This document shows, in pieces, positions 47,508 through 54,146 of a stretch of DNA of 54,146 nt. The notes beneath the pieces are model-generated. The model saw only the letters and a list, made by a program, of their open reading frames with translations, made no database searches and was not told where the DNA came from. The stretch spans positions 1 to 54,146 of the forward strand of contig CAYHHE010000006.1 of NCBI GenBank assembly GCA_964356295.1, written 5' to 3'. A program made the translations under genes and the position numbers. The stretch comes from CAVQGZ01 sp964356295 (GTDB taxonomy: Bacteria > Actinomycetota > Actinomycetes > Jiangellales > Jiangellaceae). The stretch's first letter is position 1; each line of letters opens with the position of its first letter.

Positions 47508-50500
47508 GTGAAACCCGGCGTGAGCCTGGACGAGACGCAGCTGACGGTCCTTGCGCACGCCCGCGGACCGCTGCTCGTGCTCGGCGGACCTGGGACGGGC
47601 AAGACGACGACCCTCGTCGAGCTGGTGAGCCGGCGGGTGGCCGAGGGCCTGGACCCGTCCCGAGTGCTGCTGCTCACCCCGACCCGACGAGCCGGTGGCG
47701 AGCTGCGTGACCGGGTGGCTCGGCGGGTGGGTCGCACGATCCGAGAGCCGCTGGCCCGCACCGTCCACTCCTACGCCTTCGGGTTGCTGCGTCGGGAGGC
47801 CGTCCGCCGTGGCCGGGCCACACCACGGCTGCTGTCCGCGGCCGAGCAGGATCTCATGATCGCCGAGTTGCTGAGGGGCTCGCACCAGGCCTGGCCGTCC
47901 TCGCTCACTGCGGCGTTGGGTACCCAGTCCTTCGCCGGCCAGCTGCGCGACCTGCTCCTGCGCGCGGTCGAACGCGACCTCTCCCCTGATGAGCTGACCC
48001 GGCTCGCCGCCGCCCACGACCGACCGGTGTGGGCCTCGGCCGCGGCGTTCGCCGATGAGTACGCCCAGGTGACGGCGCTGGCCCAGCCATCGGCCTACGA
48101 CCCTGCCGAGCTGGTGCGTGCCGCGGTCGATCTGCTGCGCGACGAGCCGGACGTGCGCATGGCCGAGCGGGCCGGCCGGTCGCTGGTCGTGGTCGACGAC
48201 ATCGCCGATGCCGACCCTGCGCTGCTCGACCTCGTCGAGGAGATCGCGGGCGACGGCCACGACCTGGTCGCCACCGCCGACCCCGACACTGCCGTTCTCC
48301 GGTTCCGCGGTGTCGACCCCCGCGCGGTCACCACCTTCCCGCAGCGGTTCCAGACCGCGCAGGGTGAGCCGGCGCCGGTGGTCGTGCTCGGTTCCTCCCA
48401 CCGGCTGCCCGCGGCGGTGCTGCAGGCGACGCTGCGAGTGGCCGACCGGCTGGGCGGACGCGGGACGGGGCGCGCGCGCACCTCGTCCGCGCCGGGTTCC
48501 GGCACCGTCGAGACGGCGGTGCTGGCCAGTGGCAGCGAGGAGCTGTCGCAGGTGGCCGGGCTGCTGCGACGCCGACACCTCGCCGACGGGGTGGCGTGGG
48601 ACGACATGGCTGTGCTGGTGCGCTCGGCGGCCGACCTGGCCGCAGTGCGGCGTGGCTTGGCCAGGCACGGCGTACCGGTGGCGCAGCGGACCGAGGAGGT
48701 AGCCCTGTGGCAGCAGCCGGCCGTGCGGGCACTTCTGGACCTGCTGGCGATCGCCTGCGGCACCGACCCGGTCACCGCGCAGCGACTGGTCGACCTGCTG
48801 CTCGGGCCCCTGGTCGGGATGGACCCCGCACGGCTGAGCCGGGTGCGGCGTTTCCTGCACGCCGAGCACCGTCGCCAGGGCGGCACCGCCAGCGCTGACG
48901 ACGTGCTCCAGGCTGCGGTGACGGGCTCAGACGACAGGCTGCCGCAGGTCGACCAGGCGCTGGGACGGCTGGCCGACATCCTGGCGGCAGGAGCCGATGC
49001 GGCCCTCACCGGATCAGCCGAGGAGGTGCTCTGGGCCCAGTGGGCCGCCTCGGACCTGGCCGAACGATGGCGCCGCACCGCGCTGTCCGGGGGTCCTGGG
49101 TCTGCCGCCGCTGACCGGAACCTCGACGCGGTCGTGGGGCTCTTCGAGGCCGCCGCACGGTTCGCCGACCGGCTTCCCGGTGCCGGGCCTGCCGCCTTCC
49201 TCGACCACGTGCGGGCCCAGCAGGTCCCCGGCGACGCGTGGGCGACGTCCCGTCCGGTGACCGATGCCGTCAGTGTGCTCACCGCGCACGCCTCGGCCGG
49301 GCAGGAGTGGGACACGGTCGCGGTCTGCCGGGTCCAGGAGGACCTGTGGCCCGACCTGCGGCGCCGTAGCGGCCTGCTCGCGCTGGACGACCTGGTCGCA
49401 CTGCTCGACGCAGGCAGGCTCCCGACCCCGCTCGAGCAGGTCACCGCCCTGATGGCTGCGGAACGGCGGCTGTTCTACTTGGCCGTCACGCGGGCCCGCC
49501 GCGCCCTGCTGGTGACCGCCGTGGACGACGGGGAGACCCAGCCGTCACGGCTGCTGGACGAGATCGACCCCCGACCGGACGACGAGCGCGGTGTGGTGGT
49601 GGCGGCCGCGCCGCTGACGCTGGCGGCGCTGGTCGCCGAGCTTCGGGCGGTGGTGTGCGACCCCGCCCGGACGCCGGCCGACCGAGAGGAGGCGGCGGCC
49701 TTGCTGGCCGTCCTGGCCGACGAGGAGGTGCCCGGTGCCGACCCCGACCACTGGTACGGCCTGGCCCCGGTCTCCGACCAGGCCCCGCTCGTCGATGGCG
49801 AGGAGACGGTCTCGCTCTCGCCGTCGCAGATCGAGGGATACCTACGATGCCCGCTGCGCTGGATGCTGCAACGGGCCGGTGGGGAGAACGGCACGGCGCT
49901 TCGCCAGTCGGTGGGCACCCTGATCCACCAGCTCGCCCGCGAGGCGGCGGAGGACGACCTGGACGGACCGGGCGTCTGGGCGCGCTACGAGCAGCTGTGG
50001 GCGTCGCTGGACGTCGGGCGGGGGTGGGTCGCCCGGCGGGAGCGGGCCCGGGTGGACGCGATGGTCACGCGCCTGGTGCGCTGGCTGGACACCGGCAGCC
50101 GGGAGTGCCTCGGTGTCGAGGTCGAGATCGAGGCGGAGGTGCCCGGTGAGTCTGACGATCGACCCTCGGGGGGGTCGGCACTCGTGCGCGCTCGGGTGGA
50201 CCGCCTCGAGCGTGACCCTGACGGCCGGGTCGTCGTGGTGGACTTCAAGACCGGCACCAGCCAGCCGCGCGCCGCCGACGTCGAGCAGCATCCCCAGCTC
50301 GGGGTGTACCAGTGGGCGGTCACCCGGGGGGCGGTCACCCGGGGGGCGGTCCCGGAGGGGGGCGTGAGCCGCCTCGAGCCCCCCTCCGGGACCGGCGGAG
50401 GTGTCCTGGTCCAGCTGGGCCTGCCTGGGACGGCCGAGGCCAAGGAGCAGTGGCAGCCGGGGTTGGCCGACTCCGACGACCCGGACTGGCCAATCGCGCT

Positions 50501-50627
50501 GGTCCGCCAGGTGGCCGGTGGGCTGCGCACGCCGACGTTCGCCGCCCTTGTCGGACCGGCGTGCGGAGGCTGCCCGGTGCGATCGTCATGCCCGGCTCAC
50601 CCCGATGGCTCCCGGGTGATCCCGTGA
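47508..50627 (+). CDS. adnA: AdnA-like helicase-nuclease subunit (RecB-family nuclease, degenerate motor)
   Basis: 1039 aa. The N-terminal half is UvrD-like: Walker A GGPGTGKTTTLVELVSRR at about residues 26-36, but motif II is LVVVDDIADADP rather than DEFQD, and later motifs are weak, so the motor may be vestigial. The C-terminal nuclease domain has SPSQIEGYLRCPLRWMLQ, VVVVDFKTGTSQPRAAD (catalytic Asp/Lys) and an Fe-S-type CGGCPVRSSC set, with the fourth cysteine in RCPLRW. It forms the AdnAB dimer that resects DNA double-strand ends. An in-frame 15-bp repeat (50316-50360) inserts AVTRG units near the end. Its stop overlaps the adnB GTG. Confidence 0.88.
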   Translation: MKPGVSLDETQLTVLAHARGPLLVLGGPGTGKTTTLVELVSRRVAEGLDPSRVLLLTPTRRAGGELRDRVARRVGRTIREPLARTVHSYAFGLLRREAVRRGRATPRLLSAAEQDLMIAELLRGSHQAWPSSLTAALGTQSFAGQLRDLLLRAVERDLSPDELTRLAAAHDRPVWASAAAFADEYAQVTALAQPSAYDPAELVRAAVDLLRDEPDVRMAERAGRSLVVVDDIADADPALLDLVEEIAGDGHDLVATADPDTAVLRFRGVDPRAVTTFPQRFQTAQGEPAPVVVLGSSHRLPAAVLQATLRVADRLGGRGTGRARTSSAPGSGTVETAVLASGSEELSQVAGLLRRRHLADGVAWDDMAVLVRSAADLAAVRRGLARHGVPVAQRTEEVALWQQPAVRALLDLLAIACGTDPVTAQRLVDLLLGPLVGMDPARLSRVRRFLHAEHRRQGGTASADDVLQAAVTGSDDRLPQVDQALGRLADILAAGADAALTGSAEEVLWAQWAASDLAERWRRTALSGGPGSAAADRNLDAVVGLFEAAARFADRLPGAGPAAFLDHVRAQQVPGDAWATSRPVTDAVSVLTAHASAGQEWDTVAVCRVQEDLWPDLRRRSGLLALDDLVALLDAGRLPTPLEQVTALMAAERRLFYLAVTRARRALLVTAVDDGETQPSRLLDEIDPRPDDERGVVVAAAPLTLAALVAELRAVVCDPARTPADREEAAALLAVLADEEVPGADPDHWYGLAPVSDQAPLVDGEETVSLSPSQIEGYLRCPLRWMLQRAGGENGTALRQSVGTLIHQLAREAAEDDLDGPGVWARYEQLWASLDVGRGWVARRERARVDAMVTRLVRWLDTGSRECLGVEVEIEAEVPGESDDRPSGGSALVRARVDRLERDPDGRVVVVDFKTGTSQPRAADVEQHPQLGVYQWAVTRGAVTRGAVPEGGVSRLEPPSGTGGGVLVQLGLPGTAEAKEQWQPGLADSDDPDWPIALVRQVAGGLRTPTFAALVGPACGGCPVRSSCPAHPDGSRVIP
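50316..50360 (+). repeat. In-frame 15-bp triplicated repeat inside adnA
   Basis: GCGGTCACCCGGGGG occurs at 50316-50330 and 50331-50345, with a diverged third copy at 50346-50360. It encodes AVTRG, AVTRG, AVPEG just after the nuclease Asp/Lys motif. It looks like a recent slippage expansion that kept frame. Confidence 0.9.
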
Positions 50628-53600
50628 CCGGCCTGTCGGCAGCGCGGATCGCCTCCCTGCTGGGCCGGCCCGCGCCTACCGAGGAGCAGGAAGCAGTGAT
50701 CACCGCCGCGTTGGAGCCCGGGGTCGTGGTGGCCGGTGCGGGGTCGGGCAAGACCGAGACGATGGCATCACGGGTTGTCTGGCTGGTGGCCAACGATGTC
50801 GTCACCCCGACTCAGGTGCTCGGGCTGACGTTCACCCGTAAGGCAGCTGCCGAGCTCGCCTCCCGGGTGCGGCGTCGGCTGCAGGCGCTCACCGATGCGC
50901 TGGGACGCCCGTCGTTGGTCGGTGAGGCCACCGTGTCGACCTACGACTCCTTCGCCGGGCGCATGGTGACCGAGCACGGTGCCCGCCTCGGGCTGGAACC
51001 CGGACGCGCTCTGCTGTCCCCGGCAGGGGCCTGGCAGCGGGCGGCGAGACTCGTCCACGGCTGGGATGGGTCGATGGACGGGGTGGAGTCCGCGCCGGAC
51101 ACGGTCATCGCCGACCTCCTCGACCTGCACGAGCAGTCCGCGGCTCACCTGGTCGACCTCGACCGAGTCGTGACCGCGACCCATGACCTGCAGGACCTGA
51201 TCGAGTCCCTGCCCAGGGGAGCCCGCCAGCGCAAACCCCTGCACAGCCGCGTCGAGCCGGTCATGCGGGCGCAGCGGACCCGGTCGCGGCTGATACCGCT
51301 GGTTCGTCGCTACCGGGACGACCTGGCGACGGACGGCCTCACCGACTTCGCCACCGTGGCTGCCGACGCCGCTCGGGTCGCGGCGCGGTTCCCCGAGGTC
51401 GCTCGGGCCATGCGGGAGCAGTACCGGCTCGTCCTGCTCGACGAGTTCCAGGACACGTCCTTCGCCCAGCTCGAGCTGCTGCTGAGCCTGTTCGGCGCGG
51501 GGCATCCGGTCACCGCGGTCGGTGACCCGTTCCAGTCGATCTACGCCTGGCGCGGGGCGAACGCAGACACCCTGGCGTCGTTCGGGGAGCACTTCGGTGC
51601 GCAGGGTCGGGTTCCCCGGTACTCGCTGCGAACGAGTTTCCGCAACGCCCGCCGACTCCTCGACGTCGCGAACGCGGTCGCGGCGCCGCTGCGCGTTGCC
51701 GGGGAGCCGGTGGCCGCCCTGACGCACCTCGACGGTGCCCCGCTCGGGCAGGTACGGGTGGCGCTGCACCGTACCCAGGGCGAGCAGGCCCGGGCGCTCG
51801 CCGAGCAGGTGGACCGCGAGTGGCGGGCCAGGTCCCCGCACTCCGGCGGGCCACCCAGCGTGGGTGTGCTGGTCCGTCGACGCGATGAGATCCCGGCCAT
51901 CGAGGCGGCCCTGCGCGAGCGCGGCCTGCCCGTCGAGGTGGTCGGGCTGGACGGGTTGCTCACCGTGCCCGAGGTGGCCGACACGGTCGCCCTGCTGCAG
52001 GTGGCCGCCGATCCCGCCCGCGGCGACGCCCTGATGCGACTGCTCACCGGCCCGGGGCTCAATCTCGGGCCGCGCGACCTCGACGGTCTCGCCCGGTGGG
52101 CGCGCGCCTTGGCACCCGAGGCGGTACCCGGCGAGCAGGTCTGGCAGGCCCACCGGGCAGGAGTCGCTGAATGCCTGACCCAGCCCCCGCCGCGGGGGTG
52201 GTGCACCGAGGCGGCAGCACGGCGGCTGGACCGGCTCGCCGGGCTCGTCGCGGACCTGCGCGGGCGGCTCAGCGCTCCCCTCGCGGAGGTGGTCGTCGAC
52301 GCGATCCGCCTGCTCGGCCTCGACGTCGAGAGCGCGGCGCGGGCGGAACGTACCGGCGGCCCGGGCGGGGCGCACCTGGACAGGCTCGTCGACGAGGCGT
52401 CCGACTTCGCCGACCTCGCCCCGAACGCGGGCATCGTGGAGTTCCTGGACTACCTCGCCGCTGCTGCGGTGCAGGAGCGGGGCTTGCGTCGCGCCCACGA
52501 CGTCCACCTGGGTACCCGGGTGCAGGTGCTGACCGTCCATGCGGCCAAGGGCCTGGAGTGGGACGTCGTCGTCGTCGCCGGCCTGGTGGACGGCGTCTTC
52601 CCGGCGACCAGTCGCACCGGCGCGGCCTGGCTGACCGACCCGGGCACCTTGCCCTACCCCCTGCGCGGCGACGCGGGTCGGCTTCCGGCGCTGTCGCTTG
52701 CGGAGGTGGACGACCAGTCGGACCTGGCGGCAGCGGTCCAGGCGTTCGTGGCCGACAGCCGCGAGGACGACCTAGAGGAGGAGCGCCGCCTGGCCTACGT
52801 CGCGCTGACCCGCGCTCGCCGCCTGCTGCTCTGCCACGGCTACCGCTGGGGCGGGGGACGTCGCCAGGCCTCGGGGGAGTCGGCGTTCCTGGCTGACGTT
52901 GCCGCCGTCCCGGGTGTGGTCGTGGACGTGTGGACATCCGACCCCGGCGACCCTCCGGACGGCGAGCAGGACGCTCCGGCGTGGCCCGCGGACCCCCTGG
53001 GTCGCCACCGTCCGGCCCTGGAGGAGGGGGCCGACCTGGTGCGGCGAGCGAGTGAGGCGACCGACTCCCCGTCTGGGACGAGCCCAGCCGTGTCGCCGGG
53101 ACGACCGTCGCTGTGGCGTGGTGAGGTCGATCTCCTGCTGGCCGAGAGGAGGGGCGCCGGCGCGGTCACCAAGCACCTGAGGCTCCCCAGCCACCTGTCG
53201 GCCACCGACCTCGTCGCGGCCCGCCGGGACCCGGACCGATTCCTGCAGCGCCTGGCCCGGCCGATGCCGGTGCGTCCCCGAGTGCAGGCACGTCAGGGAA
53301 CCGCGTTCCACGCCTGGCTCGAGCAGCGCTATGGCACCCCAGCGTTGCTGGACCTGGACGAGCTCCCCGGCGCCTTCGACGCCGTCGCCGACCCACCAGC
53401 CGGCGCCGACCTCGCAGAGCTGCAGCGGGCGTTCCTGGCCTCCGAGTGGGCCGAGCGCACCCCACTCGAGGTGGAGGCACCGTTCGAGCTCGTGCGGGAC
53501 GAGGCGGTGATCCGAGGACGTGCTGACGCGGTCTTCGCAGACGGGGCCGGCCTGATCGTCGTGGACTGGAAGACCGGACCGCCGCCGACGTCGGCGGCCG

Positions 53601-53800
53601 AGCGGGCAGCCCGCTCCGCCCAGCTCGCGGTCTACCGGCAGGCCTTCGCCGAGCTGCACGCGCTGCCGCTCGAGTGCGTGCGGGCGGTGTTCCACCATGT
53701 GCGTGAGGGGATCACGATCGAGGAGTCGGCCACCTCCGACGGCCTGCTGCCGATGGTCGTGAGAGACCTGGCGCGCGCGTCACGCGTCACGCTTTCGTGA
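50624..53800 (+). CDS. adnB: AdnB-like helicase-nuclease subunit (UvrD/RecB type)
   Basis: 1058 aa. All helicase motifs are intact: GAGSGKTETMASRV (I), LLDEFQDTSFAQLELL (II), GDPFQSIYAWRGANADTL (III), LRTSFRNARRLLDVAN (IV), VLTVHAAKGLEWDVV (V) and RRLAYVALTRARRLLLC (VI). The C-terminal RecB-type nuclease has RQGTAFHAWLEQRY, EAPFELVRDEAVIRGRAD and VVDWKTG, then QLAVYRQAFAEL. It is the active 3'-5' motor of AdnAB end resection. GTG 50624 overlaps the adnA stop (GTGA) and is preferred; ATG 50588 in frame would add 12 residues. Confidence 0.92.
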   Translation: MTGLSAARIASLLGRPAPTEEQEAVITAALEPGVVVAGAGSGKTETMASRVVWLVANDVVTPTQVLGLTFTRKAAAELASRVRRRLQALTDALGRPSLVGEATVSTYDSFAGRMVTEHGARLGLEPGRALLSPAGAWQRAARLVHGWDGSMDGVESAPDTVIADLLDLHEQSAAHLVDLDRVVTATHDLQDLIESLPRGARQRKPLHSRVEPVMRAQRTRSRLIPLVRRYRDDLATDGLTDFATVAADAARVAARFPEVARAMREQYRLVLLDEFQDTSFAQLELLLSLFGAGHPVTAVGDPFQSIYAWRGANADTLASFGEHFGAQGRVPRYSLRTSFRNARRLLDVANAVAAPLRVAGEPVAALTHLDGAPLGQVRVALHRTQGEQARALAEQVDREWRARSPHSGGPPSVGVLVRRRDEIPAIEAALRERGLPVEVVGLDGLLTVPEVADTVALLQVAADPARGDALMRLLTGPGLNLGPRDLDGLARWARALAPEAVPGEQVWQAHRAGVAECLTQPPPRGWCTEAAARRLDRLAGLVADLRGRLSAPLAEVVVDAIRLLGLDVESAARAERTGGPGGAHLDRLVDEASDFADLAPNAGIVEFLDYLAAAAVQERGLRRAHDVHLGTRVQVLTVHAAKGLEWDVVVVAGLVDGVFPATSRTGAAWLTDPGTLPYPLRGDAGRLPALSLAEVDDQSDLAAAVQAFVADSREDDLEEERRLAYVALTRARRLLLCHGYRWGGGRRQASGESAFLADVAAVPGVVVDVWTSDPGDPPDGEQDAPAWPADPLGRHRPALEEGADLVRRASEATDSPSGTSPAVSPGRPSLWRGEVDLLLAERRGAGAVTKHLRLPSHLSATDLVAARRDPDRFLQRLARPMPVRPRVQARQGTAFHAWLEQRYGTPALLDLDELPGAFDAVADPPAGADLAELQRAFLASEWAERTPLEVEAPFELVRDEAVIRGRADAVFADGAGLIVVDWKTGPPPTSAAERAARSAQLAVYRQAFAELHALPLECVRAVFHHVREGITIEESATSDGLLPMVVRDLARASRVTLS

Positions 53801-53888
53801 TCTTGATTGGGTCGTGCCTGGTCGGGTCATTCCGCGGATCCGGGCGTGCCCGTGCAGCTGGCGGCAGGTCCTGGCCCGGAGCCGGTCG
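53801..53888. other. Spacer after adnB
   Basis: It starts with GTGATCTTGATTGGG, reminiscent of the GATCTTGA repeats at 43.5 kb. No gene or promoter can be supported in these 88 bases, which lead into the second TGATCA array. Confidence 0.4.
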
Positions 53889-54146
53889 TGATCGGGGCCG
53901 GTACGTGGTGCCTGGGGCTTGATCAGGGGCGGTACGTGGTGCCTCGAGCATGATCACGGCGCCCCAGGTGTGGTGGATCGTCGCTTCAGGGCGCTGTAGG
54001 TGTCGCTATGACGACACCTACAGCGCCCTGATCATCACGACCACCACCACGCAGGCGCCCTGATCAAGGGTCAGCCGCTCCCCGGAGGTCCAGCGGCTTG
54101 GCGAGTCGGCACCTGAGGCTTGATCAACGCGCCTGCGTGGTCGCTC
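53889..54146. repeat. 31-bp TGATCA repeat array 2, truncated by the window edge
   Basis: 31-nt units at 53889 and 53920 (TGATC, then GTACGTGGTGCCT), a longer unit at 53951, then a hairpin with 20-nt perfect arms 53986-54005 and 54012-54031 and a 6-nt loop. A 32-nt inverted unit (54035-54066) matches array 1 unit 3. A 54-nt spacer and another TGATCA unit (54121 onward) run off the window. The stem sequence differs from array 1 by paired changes. Confidence 0.92.

Overview
This window is chromosomal DNA from a high-GC actinobacterium (class Actinomycetia). The evidence is a mycothiol-biosynthesis gene (mshB), the succinylase branch of diaminopimelate synthesis (dapC, dapD, dapE), a seven-iron ferredoxin, a classical actinobacterial glgA/glgC pair, sigE-htrA-tatB-mrp, DUF3117 and DUF3107 proteins, moeZ, and an AdnA/AdnB helicase-nuclease pair. 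The gene order resembles, from memory, two regions of Mycobacterium tuberculosis (about Rv1170-Rv1232c, then Rv3213c-Rv3201c). The genus cannot be fixed from the sequence alone. Coding density is very high, with many ATGA/GTGA stop-start overlaps. No tRNA, rRNA, CRISPR array, transposase or phage gene was seen.

Layout. 1-1687: the two ATPases of an oligopeptide ABC importer (the first is cut by the window edge). 1701-8446: an S9 peptidase divergent from an mshB-membrane protein-vanW group, then fdxA-dapC. 8540-10104: a DUF192 lipoprotein and a two-domain cell-wall hydrolase. 10183-13119: dapD divergent from dapE, then a LOG-family gene. 13184-13454: a striking array of 31-bp TGATCA repeats around a perfect 20-bp-stem hairpin. 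13506-18225: folP2-like gene, SRPBCC protein, DNA glycosylase tag, DUF3117, and the divergent glgA/glgC pair. 18241-22648: O-methyltransferase, sigE, htrA, tatB, mrp. 22684-25768: a TPP-riboswitch operon for a thiamine-precursor importer. 25774-29426: DUF1003, MgtE-N/CBS protein, lipoprotein and a DMT permease. 29487-34229: CoA-ester lyase, AspT-type exchanger, acyl-CoA dehydrogenase and MaoC hydratase, which would catalyse consecutive late steps of the ethylmalonyl-CoA pathway. 34234-38548: NUDIX, DUF6758-like, PHP phosphoesterase, an unusual alpha/beta-hydrolase fused to an RsbW-type ATPase, and ParA. 38545-43433: DEAD-box helicase, ferritin-like protein, DUF3107, TetR, small acidic protein, moeZ. 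43704-53800: a flippase-like membrane protein with an embedded kinase-like domain, an alkyltransferase-like protein, a thioesterase, and adnA-adnB. 53889 to the end: a second TGATCA array that runs off the window.

Regulatory architecture. Many genes have a TANNNT -10 hexamer 6-9 nt upstream of the start codon, implying leaderless mRNAs. Several divergent pairs (S9/mshB, dapD/dapE, glgA/glgC, DEAD/ferritin-like, small acidic/moeZ) share a compact core in which two opposing -10 hexamers overlap on one central TA. At moeZ this TA is the exact dyad axis of a 13-bp inverted repeat. Several genes appear to use non-standard start codons (CTG or ATC).

The most novel-looking material is the set of GATC-centred intergenic repeats. 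They sit almost only between convergent gene ends. The two hairpin arrays differ by compensatory changes in their stems.
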